Part shown: in pieces, positions 1-11,005 of the stretch
Layout of the letters: every line of letters begins with the position of its first letter
Numbering within the stretch: the first letter of the stretch is position 1
Origin: Lonicera japonica
Lineage: Eukaryota; Streptophyta; Magnoliopsida; Dipsacales; Caprifoliaceae
NCBI GenBank assembly: GCA_021464415.1
Contig: CM038471.1
Coordinates: 36,553,234-36,617,233 of the forward strand
Direction: 5' to 3'
DNA: 64,000 nucleotides
Made by a program: the position numbers and the translations under genes
The notes under the pieces: generated by a model
What the model was told of the DNA's origin: nothing
The model's database searches: none
The model's input: the letters and a program-made list of their open reading frames with translations, nothing else

Positions 1-669
1 TAAATGTGCTTACGTGTTCCATGTTTACACTTTGTTAATTTGTAATTGGCTACTTGAGTTACTTTAGTTCTCTACTTTATTTGTGGCCGTTAGATTAAAA
101 GTGATCTAAGCCTTTAACTAACACCTCATATATATCTTTCTTCTATCTTTAGCATCGACACACACACACATATTCTTTTCATTTTCTTCTTTGGAGCAAC
201 AACTTTACACACACACCCCTAGATAATTTTTTTTCTCTCTCTAGAAAAGTTTATGTTAGGTTTTGTATATTTAATTTTAGAGATTGGTGTGGAATTAGTT
301 GTATATGCTTTTAAGATTCATCTCCTTCCTTGAGAGAGAAATTTGGGCATTGAAATCATGGCTTGGGTTTTTGTATTTTGGATTTGGGGTTTTCGTAATT
401 GAAGATCCGAAGTGCTGTGTATATTTGACACGAAGGGCTGTGTGTATTTGATTTGGTATTTTGGATCTACTGTGGCTATGTACTCGGTTTGGACTGCTGT
501 GCGCTGAGTATTCTTGGCGGTGGTGCTGTGATTTTCGATCCATTTCACTAGTTTTGGGTGGATACTACTTCATTAATTCGGGTATTATTGTTCCTAATTC
601 TTCTTTATTCGTTTTTGGTATTTTATACTTGAAATCCATTGCTCTATTCTTAAAATTACTTGATATAAA
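1..669. other. Unassigned sequence left of the first retroelement
   Basis: No coding frame with recognisable content is present. The stretch has pyrimidine-rich and CA-rich tracts (around 155-245) followed by T/G-rich sequence, which resembles a plant promoter or 5' leader but also an LTR interior. It does not match the sequence that flanks the homologous block near 49.8 kb. It also does not match the missing first half of the adjacent LTR, so it was probably brought here by a rearrangement ending near 670. Confidence 0.3.
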
Positions 670-1075
670 ATCTGATCAAGTTCCAATTGAGAAGAATCAG
701 AGAGAAACAAGACACATCATAAATAACTACAAAAATGACAGAAGCAAAGCTCGGTAGCTTGCTTCAGGGCTCCTCAATTAGAGAGACTAAAATTGTAGTT
801 AGCTCAGCTTTCCTCTTATTGTAATATTGAGATAATAGAATAGTCAGAGAGACTTTCGTGTATTTGTAACATTTATTGGTTTACTATCAATACAAGGCAA
901 ACTGAGCACTTAGCTCTATTCCACAGGGGAGGACTAACCTGTATATTCATACGAGGCCAACCTCCTCTATAAATCCCCAACTCTCTTAAATTCGGCACCT
1001 TTATCTTTACTATTCCAATCATTTGTCATAACCTTTTGACTGTGTTGTCTAAAATACCTTTTTCAGTTTTTAGCA
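670..1075 (+). repeat. 5' LTR fragment (last ~406 bp)
   Basis: It aligns over its full length, without obvious length change, to 11496-11901, the end of the 3' LTR. Both end in TTTTTAGCA just before divergent sequence. Homology starts abruptly near 670, so the first ~490 bp of this LTR are missing. Confidence 0.85.
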
Positions 1076-1084
1076 CCAATAATT

Positions 1085-1101
1085 TGGCGCCGTCTGTGGG
1101 A
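1085..1101 (+). other. Primer-binding site of the Tat-like element
   Basis: TGGCGCCGTCTGTGGGA lies nine bases after the LTR end. The first nine bases match the 3' end of plant tRNA-Asp, and the rest is the variant commonly seen in this group of plant gypsy elements. Confidence 0.7.
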
Positions 1102-1164
1102 AAGACAGTTTTCTCAAAGTCACATATCTACCCCGAAGCTATAAAAACACCCAAAAAATTTACT

Positions 1165-2665
1165 ATGTCTTCCAGACAAACTCAGCCAGACCCTATATTG
1201 TCCCTACAAGAATGGCAAGCTGCTCTTCAAATTCGAATTGATAGACTCTTACCCCAGAGACAACGTCCCTAAGCTAGTACGAGGAGCATGTCGTCTTCAG
1301 CCTCCGTATCTGATAGTGTTCACCCAATCCCTCCAAGAGTCCTAGTCAGAGAAAGACTTGAAGGCCATGGCAGAGGATCCGAGGTGAACCGCGGCAAAAA
1401 TGGTGAGCTCGAATCCCGCCACTCCGGTGTTAATCGGGAGACCTTGTACGAAGAAGTTTGGGCCTCGCTTCCTCCTCCATCGACAAGAGACCCACAGATT
1501 AACATGGTTCGTGAAAGATGCCCAGATGAAGCTTCACGACATCGAACTCTAGGGCGAGAGGTGGAAGTCAGACCTAGGGGATTTGTTTTTGATAAGATCT
1601 CTCATAGAGAATCGGTCGAGAAAAGACTAATGACAAAGATGGAGGCCTAAATGGCGAAAATGATAAAGACCGTGGGTCATATGGCAGGGAGCTCGGCAGC
1701 AGCTCTAATTAGGCACTTCAGATCTCCATTCGTGGATCACATTCAGAATTGCATAGTCCTGAAAAAATTTAGATTCCCAGCGCTGGAATCGTACGATGGA
1801 ACCACTGACCCTATGGATCACTAGTAGCAGTACGGAAACATGATGGGGCTCTAGAATGTCCCAAATGGCGTGATATGCAGGGCCTTCATCACCACTCTGA
1901 AGGGGGTAGCCCGTACATGGTGCAATAGCCTGTTACTAGGGTCAATCTCGAGCTCGCAGGAGCTCAGCACCAAGTTCATTTCGCATTTCATGAGAACCAA
2001 GCGGCAGTCCAAGACCTCCACTCACCTCTTCACCATAAAGCAGGGACCTACCGAGAGCCTGAAAGAATATGCTTGTTGTTTCAACCAAGAAAGCCTTATA
2101 GTCACCGGCTTGAACGAAGGGGTGGATGTAACGGCCTTCATGGAGGGGGTAACCTCCCCATATTGCCTGATGACGTTGGCAAGGATGGGCCCGAAGACAA
2201 TGTCCGAGCTCTTAGATGAGGTCAACAAGCAGGTCGGGGTATAGAAAACTTTGCAAGGAAGAAATATGCCGGGCTGTCGACCCTTTTGTCCTCCTCTAAG
2301 CGCCAAAGGGGGCATAGCCCACCCTGCGGTCAGGAAAGAGAGGGTAAGAAGGGTAAGAAAGAAGCGGATAGAACCGAACTAAAAGATGGTAAGGCGCGCC
2401 AACAGTTTACTCATTTGACAGCCCCGTTAGGAGAGGTTTATGCTTAATTAGACCTAAGACAGATCATAGAAACTCGAAAGATGAGAACACCAGAAGAGAA
2501 ACGAGACACGACCAAGTATTTTCGATATCATAAGGACCACGGCCACGAGACCGATAATTGCTGAAAGTTGAAAGGAAAAATTGAGAAGCTTGTTCAGAGA
2601 GGACAACTCATACAATACGTAGATAGAAATAAGGGGGCTCCCCAGAAGCCAAAGGGAAGGCTCCA
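1165..2665 (+). pseudogene. gag of the Tat-like element (broken)
   Basis: The first plausible ATG is at 1165 (MSSRQTQ...). The coding sense continues in pieces through 1288-1650 and 1870-2244. The 1870-2244 piece carries the retrotransposon gag core: a G-x-A-R-T-W start followed by the F-x-x-HF, SL-x-EY and FMEG motifs. Near 2520-2570 a gag C-terminal motif of this lineage (HKDHGHETDNC) is visible, directly followed by a stop where tryptophan is usual. Frames are broken by several stops and indels. Capsid/nucleocapsid would be the ancestral role; no functional product is expected. Confidence 0.75.
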
Positions 2666-2680
2666 GAAAATGAGATATTC

Positions 2681-3258
2681 ATGATTAAAGGGGGCTCCTC
2701 CTACTTTAGGAACAACAATAGGTCCAAAAAGGCCTACATTAGACAGGCCAGGTCCTCGAACTCAGAAACAGGATGCTTCAATTTCAGACCTACCAAAATG
2801 GTGAAGTACGATGTTAAGGAGCTCGTGTTCACTGATGAAGATATGGGCGGAATAGAGTTCCATCATGACGACCCTCTGGTGGTAACGGCGATGGTGGGCA
2901 ATCATAATGTCCACAGAATTCTCATTGACACAGGGCCACTTCCAACCTCATGTACTACAGCGCCTTTAAGGCCATGGGTCTCACCACAGAGCACCTGACC
3001 CCTTCCTCGGTCACCCTGGTTGGTTTTTCAAGAGAAAAGACTAAGTCTCTGGAAGCAATTAAGCTCATTGTAACCTTGGGAACAGCTCTGAAGCAGATCA
3101 CCACAGTCACCGAATTCTTGATACTAGATAGGGCTCCGCATTATAACGCCATCCTCGGTAGGGGAACACTCAACGAGATCAGGGCTGCCATTTCGACTTG
3201 CAGCCTGACAATGAGATTCCCTACTCTCCACGGAGTCGGGGAGATTAAAGGAAATTAG
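2681..3258 (+). pseudogene. Aspartic protease region of the Tat-like element (broken)
   Basis: The segment around 2830-2950 reads as the lineage-typical entry F-T-D-E-D ... HHDDPLV, followed by LIDTG, which contains the catalytic D-T-G of retroelement proteases. The frame is lost immediately after the active site and resumes in another frame at 2950 (MYYSAFKAMGL...). A single indel at about 2935-2950 therefore separates the catalytic loop from the remainder. The downstream part has the YNAILGRGTL motif normally found at the end of this protease. It lies between gag and RT as expected. Confidence 0.75.
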
Positions 3259-4329
3259 GTCAAAGCTCGCAGCTGCCAGTTCGAAACACTAAAAGAAGTC
3301 AAAACTGTAGACATCACGGTTGTTAAGGTTGAAGTAGTTATTGAAAAAGAATTGATGGGGACAAAAGAGCCTAGTGACGCAGAGAAGTGGGAGATCGACA
3401 CCTTAGACCATAGGGATGAAGAGAAAGAGCTCCGTGGTGAACCGGTGGAAGACTTGAAAGATTTGGTTCTTGACCCATCACGGTCTGATAGGGTCCTTAA
3501 AATCAGTGATCAACTTTGCACAGAGGTCAAAGAAGAGCTATGTTAGTGTTTGCGAGCTAACGCCGACATCTTTGTATGGTCCCGCAATGACATGAAGGGG
3601 CTTAACCCGGAGGTCATGGTACACAAACTCAACGCTGATCCCACTTTCACACCTGTAAGGAAGAAGAAAAATAGTTTTGCTGCAGAAAGAAATTCGTCCG
3701 CCAAAGAAGAAGTCCAAAAGCTCCTCCGAGCTGGTTTCATTCGAGAGGTACATTATCCAAAATAGCTCTCCAATATAGTGTTCATAAAGAAGCACAGTAG
3801 GAAGTGGAGAATGTGCGTGGACTTCAAAGACCTCAATAAGGCATGCCCGAAGGACATTTTTTCATTCCCAAAGATCGACCAGCTAGTATACGCGACTACG
3901 GGCCATGAGATGTTAAGTTTCATGGACGCATACTTCGGCTACAACCAGGTCAGAATAGCTCCAAAAGATAAGGAGAATACATCATTTATCACCAACGACG
4001 GCATGTACTACTACAGAGTTATGCTATTCGGCCTAAGGAACGCGGGAGCTACCTATCAAAGGGTGATGAGCTCTCTATTTAAAGACCAAATAGGCAGAAA
4101 CATGGAGGTTTATGTCGACGACTTGTTGGTTAAAAGCCTTAAAGCCCTGAACCATCTGGCCGACCTCAACGAAGCTTTTACCATACTCAGGCAGAACGGC
4201 ATGTCTCTCAACTCGGTCAAGTGTGCTTTTAGAGTGAAAGGGAGAAAATTATTAGGCTTCATGGTCACTCAAAGGGAAATTGAAGCTAATCCAGAGAAGA
4301 TACAAGCTATTATCGACATGAAATTTCCA
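3259..4329 (+). pseudogene. Reverse transcriptase of the Tat-like element (C-terminally deleted)
   Basis: After an acidic linker (3352-3546), RT similarity is clear. It includes MCVDFKDLNKACPKD, the fingers/palm motif common in plant gypsy elements, the FMDAYFGYNQ motif near 3920, and YVDDLLVKS near 4110, which is the catalytic YxDD box. The frame is interrupted by a stop near 3763. At about 4327-4336 the reading passes directly from the end of RT into the C-terminal half of integrase, so the end of RT, all of RNase H and the integrase catalytic core are gone. It cannot support replication on its own. Confidence 0.85.
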
Positions 4330-4658
4330 CCCTCAGGCCAATGGCTAAGCAGAGGTTACCAACATAACCTTGTTGAGCTCGTTGAATAAGAGACTCGATG
4401 ATGCCAAGGGAAACTGGTCTGAAGAGCTCCCCTCGGTACTATGGGCTTACAGAACCATAATTAAAGGTCCAACGAGCAAACCCCTTGCTCCCTGACCTAC
4501 GGAACTGAAGCAGTCATCCAGGTGGAAATGGGAATCCCAACTTACAGAATCAACAATCACGACCCAGCTCGTAATGATGAGGACCTACTGGCTAACCTAG
4601 ATCTCCTCGAAGAAAAGAGAGAGCAAGCTCAAATTAAGGAAGAGGTATATAAAAGAAG
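4330..4658 (+). pseudogene. Integrase C-terminal half, part 1 (Tat-like element)
   Basis: In the appropriate frame the sequence reads PQANG-stop-AEVTN, then KRLDDAKGNW and VLWAYRT, the conserved stretch around and after the third catalytic acidic residue of gypsy integrases. The catalytic E of AEVTN is still present, but the two upstream catalytic aspartates are in the deleted part. The reading is split by the solo LTR inserted after 4658 and resumes at 6185. Confidence 0.8.
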
Positions 4659-6184
4659 TGTTGACCTAAGGTCTTAATCTTATTTTGATAATAACAATAA
4701 ATTAATCATGTGTAATTTAACATGTTTCTTGATATAAGTATACAGTTCATTTACTTGGAAAATTCAAGAAAAACATGACAATGATCAATCTTTCATTATT
4801 CGATCATTGGACAAGACAAGGAAGATCAAATCTCTCAATGCAAATCATGAAGTACAAAGGATCAAAAGACTATACGAAAAGCTTCAAGAAAAAAGCTTCA
4901 AGAAAAAAGCTTCAAATGAAGATCAATTCGAAGAAACAAATCAAAGTATTCGAAGACTCGTTAATTTAGTAATTGAGTGAGTGCTTAAGATTTATGTAAA
5001 GTTACATTATTGATCAAATCCTTATAGCTCAAACATATTCATGCATCTTTTAAAAGATTGATTCAAACAAGTTTGAAATTGAATTTATTTGAAAAACATC
5101 ATTTTACAAAGACCGAGTTTCAAAATAAATTCATATTAATTTTAAATGATCATATTTTAAGCTCTAATAAAAATATGTATCTTAGAAACATATCTTTGAG
5201 GTTCAAAAATCATTAGAATTTTATTTGAAACTAAATTGTTAAATTGCAAAAATATTTTTATTTTACATTTAAAATTCGCTCAATTTTTGTCCAATTTTTA
5301 TCTAACGGTAAGATAGAGGCCTTCCCGGACTCCGATCATTTTGAAATTTTTACAGTAGTTAGACAACATCTCCTGGCACTTTTGACTAAAATTTTAGCAT
5401 GATCCAACGGTCTAATTGGGATAAATTAACAAAACAAATTTGAATTTTTTGTCAAAACTAGCTGTTGAAAAGTTTGAAAATGTATACCTTGGAGCCAAAA
5501 CTTTTCTTAATCATCCCCAACGGCCAGATGGTTTTGCAAGCTATATATATGATGTCTTAGACATGTTTTAACACACTTGAATCATTCTACAAACTTATTT
5601 TACATATATACAAAGTTATTCAAGTATTCAATTCATTTTATTAATCATATTCTTCATTTTTGAGCTATATATTTTGATCAATCTTGATAACTCTAGTGTG
5701 AGTTTCATTTGTAATCTTCAAATGCACTTGAGAGTTATTGTATTGGTGTATATCACCACAAACAATTTATTCTTCATTTCAAAAGAGAGTTTGTCTCTTT
5801 GTAAAACAAGAGAGCATATCTTGTGAGAAGTGTAGTGTGTATAGCTACATTGTGAGTGTTGTGTGCATAACGACATTTGTATTGCTGTTTGATCTTCACC
5901 CGGAAGGAAATCGATTATAGTGGAAATTCTCGGGGAACTAACCGAGCGCGGAGTAGGGTGAACAAGCCGAACCGTGTGGACAAAAAATCTTCGACTTCGA
6001 TCGTTTCAATTTTTCTATCTCTTGCTCTATTATATTGTGATATTTATTCATTGTGTTTGGAATTAACTTTGTTCTTCATTGCTTGATAAATATAGACATG
6101 GAATATTTTTAAATCCATTTTAAAAATACGATTAAGTTTTAAAAACCCTATTCACCCCCCCTCTAGGGTATTTTCCGACCTACA
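4659..6184. mobile_element. Solo LTR (probably Ty1/copia) inside the integrase
   Basis: A 1526-bp block begins TGTTGACC and ends GACCTACA, so it has TG...CA termini. It is flanked by a perfect 5-bp target duplication AGAAG at 4654-4658 and 6185-6189. Removing it rejoins the integrase reading around VYK-KHGQK. No internal retroelement sequence is present, so this is a solo LTR left by recombination between the two LTRs of a full element. The CTATTCACCCCCCCTCTAGGG-like stretch near its end (6150-6170) is a feature I associate with large copia LTRs; the superfamily assignment is an inference. Confidence 0.88.
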
Positions 6185-6430
6185 AGAAGCATGGTCAAAA
6201 GTTACAATAAAAGGGTCAAACATCGAAGCATGAATGTTGGCGACTTAGTACTCTGAAAAGTCACCTTAGCAACAAAAATTTCTGAACATGACAAGCTCGC
6301 TGCCAAGTGGGAGGGCCCCTATGTGGTCACCAAAGTCAGCAGACCAAGCATTTATTATTTAAGGACCGTGGACGGTATGGAGCTCATGAGACCTTGGAAC
6401 ATAGAACACCTCAAAAGATTATATCCTTGA
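6185..6430 (+). pseudogene. Integrase C-terminal end, part 2 (Tat-like element)
   Basis: This continues the integrase tail after the solo LTR. It contains KWEGPY, the start of the small barrel-like C-terminal domain of gypsy integrases. It ends with WNIEHLKRLYP and a TGA at about 6428-6430, the usual pol C-terminus in Tat elements (W-N-x-x-H-L-K-x-x-Y). Internal stops are present near 6240-6260. Confidence 0.8.
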
Positions 6431-6509
6431 GCTAGAACATTTTGTAGTTTTTATAATAGTTTCATCCAAAAGAATGTATATGGAATGTTTTGTTTAATAC
6501 TTTGTTACT

Positions 6510-7165
6510 TATAACTTGCACTCTATTTTAAAAACCTATCACAAAGAAGTCAGTTTAGTAGGTGTTTAGCTCGCTAGAAGCACACTTGCACTCTCTTTTA
6601 AAAACCTCTCACAAAGAGGTCAGTTTAGTAAGTGTTCAGCTCGCTAGAAGTACACTTGAACTCTGTTTTAAAAACCTCTCAGAAAGAGGTCGATTTAGTA
6701 AGTGTTCAGCTCGCTAGAAGCACACTTGCACTCTGTTTTAAAAAATATCTCACAAAAAGGTCAGTTTAGTAAGTGTTCAGCTCACCAGAAGCACACTTGT
6801 ACTCTGTTAAAAAAAAACCTCTCACAAAGAGGTCACTTTAATAAGTGTTTAGCTCGCATGAAGTACACTTGTACTCCGTAAAAAGAAACCTCTCACAAAG
6901 AAGTCAGTTTAGTAAGTGTTCAGCTCGCCAGAAGCACACTTGCACTCTGTTTTAAAAAATATCTCACAAAAAGGTCAGTTTAGTAAGTGTTCAGCTCACC
7001 AAAATCTCTCACAAAGAAATCATTTAATAAGTGTTCAGCTCGTAAGAAGTACACTTGCACTCTGTAAAAAAAACTCTCTCACAAAGATGTCAGTTTAATA
7101 AGTGTTCAGCTCGCAAGAAGTACACTTGCACTCTTAAAAAAAATCTCTCACAAAGAGGTAAGTTG
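6510..7165 (+). repeat. ~70-bp tandem repeat block in the 3' region of the Tat-like element
   Basis: About nine imperfect copies of a unit follow one another. Each contains CACTTGCACTC, an A-rich run, CTCACAAAGAGGTCAG and AGTGTTCAGCTCGC. Successive CACTTG starts lie at about 6513, 6583, 6653, 6723, 6794 and 6866, giving a period of 70-72 bp. Some units are shortened (e.g. near 7000). Such minisatellites between pol and the 3' LTR are known for Tat-lineage elements. There is no credible coding content. Confidence 0.85.
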
Positions 7166-7584
7166 ACCAACTGAAGGGGCCTGATAGCAAATGAGAAAAT
7201 TTGTCAAAATTTGCCTAAGTCAAACGGGGGCATGATTCTACTCAAGTCTTAGCCAAAGAGTACAAATTTTCCTTTTCCACACCAAGAACCTCGAAAAGAT
7301 TACTATCATCATACATGTCTTTCACCTCTTATGAATTTCTTAAAACATCTCCTTCAAGGCACGATATTTATCTTGCTAAATTTCGTTTGACTTTATCTAT
7401 ATTGTGAGGGGCATTAGAGTACCTATAGGGCTCATTGCTATATCTCGCATAAACAACTTAGACAAAATTATAAATAAGAATTAAAGCAAAATAAAGATCA
7501 ATTGGCAAAAATGATTCATTTCATTGATGAAAAGAGAAGTTACCTGGGTCCTATACTTCTATACAAAAAGGAGACCTATCAAAA
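7166..7584. other. Non-coding 3' region of the Tat-like element
   Basis: The stretch lies between the tandem repeats and the stop codon of the antisense gene. It contains GGGGCCTGATAG and CGGGGGCATGATT, G-rich patches resembling secondary polypurine tracts. I see no gene. Confidence 0.5.
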
Positions 7585-10480
7585 CTAATTTTCATCATCA
7601 GCTCCTGCACTAGACCTTGAAGGGGAGGGCTCACCAGTCTCCCACTCGGTCAGCACGTCAGGTTTTTCAGCCTTAATTAGTTGCATGACAGACAGGGAAT
7701 CGCCTCCCCTCTCAGCTATTTTGGCCTCTAGCTCAGGAGTTACTTCAATCTCAAAAGCTACTTCCAGATCCTTGAGCTCCTCAGGCCTCTACAAAGCTAA
7801 CTCTTTTCACTTGTAGAAGCTGGTGATGAAGGAATCTGAGATCCTCAGCAAGGGACCTTCCATGGCACAGAACTCTTCAACAGCCTAGGACTTCATTGCT
7901 GTGACAGACTCCTTCAGCCCTCTCAACTCGAGCTTCTTAGCCATCAACTGAGCTTGGGCGTCTTTTAATGCCTTCTCAATACCCTCTCTGCTCTTACGCT
8001 CTAAATTAGCTCTCTCTTGGCTCTTCTCCAACGTGAGCCCAGCATTATGAAGCTCCCTCCTGATTTGGGTCAGCTCGGACTTGAAGTTGAAGGCCTCTTA
8101 TTTTTTGGCCTCGTGCTCCTGGGACAAATTTGTGTACACACGCTCCAACTGGCTAAACATGTCGTTTAAGCTGTCCACCTTGCTCTTTAGAGCTTTTGTC
8201 TATGATAGGGCATTGTTCAGCTGGTCCAGCATGACCCTCTTGTTGTTGTCAGCTCTCTTCAGGTCGTTCTTGGCAATGTATAGCTCATTCTACATCCTAG
8301 TGAGTTCCTCCTGAAGAGATAAGTTAGCCACGGCGTTGGAACCCTCCTTAGTCAAGTGGAGGGTTGAGAAAAAAAGATTCATGACCTGCAAAGAAATGAG
8401 AAGAGACAAGTTATACTCAAAGAACTTGAAGAATTGAGCTCAAAATAGAGAGTACACGCATCTGACTCATGTGGAGGCTGAAGGAGCTGGCCAGCGAGCT
8501 CGTCCCTCGCTCCCTTGCCTATTCCAGTACCTTCTGCCATAGAGGAGGAAGAGTGAAGCCCTTTACGAAGAAGGAAAAATCGTACTGCTGGCTTGGCTTT
8601 AGCGCGTGTCCTTCGACCCCCTGGAAGCTGGTCTAGTCAGGGGCAGCCCTAGACCCAGTTATGACGACGTCTTACTCACCACCTTCGATCGCCTGCTCAG
8701 TTCCCACAGCCACGGCTATGGGGCTCTGGGCTACAGGACTCCGACCGTCGATATCTGCGACCTTTGCCTTTTCCAAGGCCGTTTTCTCTGGGCTGAGGAA
8801 CTGCAAATCTTCAATAGGAGCTTCCACTAGGCTCACCCAGGTACAAGCATCCTTTAGGTCAGGGGCATTTGCGGAAGTTGAAAGTCCGCCAATTTCAGTT
8901 TCGACAACCGCAGGTCCTGTGGACTTAGAGCTCTCTAGAGGAGGCAAAGTCCCTTTTTGACCTCCCCTAGCCCCCTTCAACCTCTTAGAGGGAGGTAACC
9001 CTCTAGCTAAGGCACTTCTCTTCTTGGTGGTCATCTCAGTGTTCACCTTGAAGACCAACTCTGAAACAGAAAACAAGGACATGAGTTAAATACACAGCCT
9101 AGCTACTTATACACTAAGGAAAAGAACAAGGTAGAGACTCACTCTTTTTGGGCACCATGGGCTCCTGTTGGAGGGGGGCTATATCCAAAACCTTATCCCC
9201 CGGAGAATCAGCTCAAGCCTGCTCCTGATCACCGTCTTGTGCTGGACCACTCCCAGCCTCAACCTCTCCTGTAGCCACTGGCCCTTCGTGGCCCTAGACA
9301 CTGCTTCCCTTTTGGGTAACCTTCGCAGCCTTCAACCCTAGGTCATTGCTCTCTGAGGGCAACAGTACGTCCAAGTTTGGGAGGTCCTCCACTACAAGAA
9401 CGCTAGGATCACGGTTGGTGGGTCTGGGACCCAGCCTGTACCTCCACAGCATCATGGGAGCCATTATATCAGCATAATGTTTCAGAAAGAAGTCTTTGGC
9501 ATCATCAATCCAACCTGACTTCACCAGGTCGGGTTTCTTCTCTTTGACTGCTAGGAAAAGAATAAAAAGGAGAATTTAGTAAAAAGGAAAATTTAGCCTT
9601 TTTTACTAGCATGAGAAGAGGTATGCAATGCTAAGAAAAGAGAAAAAAAAAGACTTACTAATGGAATCTGGCTCTAAAACCCAGCGTTTGAGGTCATGGA
9701 CACTGGGATACCTTGAGTCGTGCTCCCAATCCACTCCTAAAATGAAGAAAAACCTCTTCTTTCAATTGGGGATGTTGTCAGGGAGGCCAAATATGTTATT
9801 TGAAGAACCTAACGTCAAGGGACATTTGAAAACCCCTTTGTTCTTTCCACCACTATCCTTGGGCTGAAATAAGGTGATGAATTCTTCAATCGATATCTCA
9901 TGACTCTTCGCAGAGATAGCTCAAAAGATTAATACAGATCCTACCAGACATGACCACATGTTTGGATTGACCTGGGTTGGAGCAAGGTCTGTGGTCACTA
10001 GTAGCTCCCGTACTTGTTCATCCATGGGGAATCTAAGCCCGTGTTCAAAGGTGGCTTTGTAGAAGTAGACCTCTCCAGGTATGTAGTAGCAGGCTCTCAC
10101 CTTTGAGCCTGGCGCCCTAATCCTGTCTGAATCAAGAATTTGGTATTTCTTTTTAAAAATCGGGATGTCGAGGGCAGAGAAGGTCGATGGGATACGGAAG
10201 GCTGCCAAAGCATTGAGATACTCCGTATACTTCTGGATATCCTTGGCATCATTCGACACAGGGGGAGATAAATACGAACTACCTCCTCTTCGCTGCCTAC
10301 GATTTCGATGGACCTGATCTCGGGGAGTGTGGGCACATTTCCTACCAAAGAGCCCTGCTCTGTGTTGATGGGAATCTCCAAGTTCTGGCTGTGGTGTGTA
10401 AAGTGATCCATGAGAAGGGCTAGGGTGTGCAGAGAGGTGGCAGGAGAAAAGTACGGAATGCGGTAGATGAAATCTACCAA
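7585..10480 (-). pseudogene. Antisense extra ORF of the Tat-like element (PF04195-like domain plus coiled coil), intron-containing, broken
   Basis: Read on the minus strand, coding sense begins at or before 10480 (VDFIYRIPYFSP). A frameshift near 10260 follows, then a domain with FEHGLRFPMDEQVRELL and APTQVNPNMW, which matches my knowledge of the 'putative gypsy type transposon' family (PF04195). Canonical introns appear to interrupt it, giving exon-like blocks with continuous sense: about 9549-9661 (GTAAGT...CCTAG), about 9065-9143 (GTGAGT...TTTCAG) and about 8382-8460 (GTGTAC...TTTGCAG). The last part (about 7590-8380) is rich in E, K, A, L and Q like a coiled coil and ends DDEN at TAG 7585-7587. 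Several in-frame stops show decay. Function is unknown; antisense extra ORFs are documented in the Tat lineage. Confidence 0.72.
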
Positions 10481-11005
10481 GGATATACTCGAAAATCTCT
10501 TAAAGCTATGATCTAGAAAAGGTTTGTAAGCCAGAGTAAGAAAGGGTGCGCTGAGTGAAGGTTTTAAAGGCTCTAAAGTGCCTAAGGTTTAAGAGAAGAA
10601 GAAATAGAAAGTAGAAAATTTTCTCTAAGGTAGGAGGGTTTTATAAGGTGTACAGGAAAAGTTAAGTGTCTTTTCAAAAACCTTAACTGTCCACTCGAAG
10701 ATCCACTGCCACGTGCTTGCACGTTCTCCAAGGAATACGGAACTGCCGTACACGATCTCATTAAGCAGTAATGATCACGTCAAAGAGCTCGGGGTTAGAA
10801 CGCAAGTCCTCAAGCCAGGTCATAGACTCTTATGTTTGGGATATCCACTAGATCCGATGTGAATACCGAATCCGACCTCCCCCACGAGCCCCAGTGCCCG
10901 TCACTCATTAAACATAGCTTAAAAATTCTTCCAAATAAACTAAGCATGAGTTTTTATCCTCGCCAATCAGCTACTCTAAGCCAAATGTCAAGGATAAGGG
11001 GAAAT
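10481..11005. other. Non-coding region and polypurine tract before the 3' LTR
   Basis: Upstream of the antisense gene no other gene is visible; this region would hold its promoter if it is expressed. It ends in AAGGATAAGGGGAAAT (about 10990-11005), a purine-rich run directly before the TG of the 3' LTR, which fits the plus-strand primer. Confidence 0.6.

Noticed and set aside
295..757. Short open frames on both strands in the left flank
   Set aside because: No conserved motif; composition of the plus frame follows T/G-rich sequence and part of it runs into the LTR fragment.
4775..4969. 64-residue lysine-rich open frame
   Set aside because: It lies wholly within the solo LTR and arises from a short AAGCTTCAAGAAAAA duplication.
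6916..7098. Open frame in the 70-bp repeats
   Set aside because: A product of the tandem repeat unit read in one phase; unit period is not a multiple of three throughout.
6510..7165. CRISPR-like array
   Set aside because: Units are contiguous tandem copies without unique spacers, in a plant retroelement.
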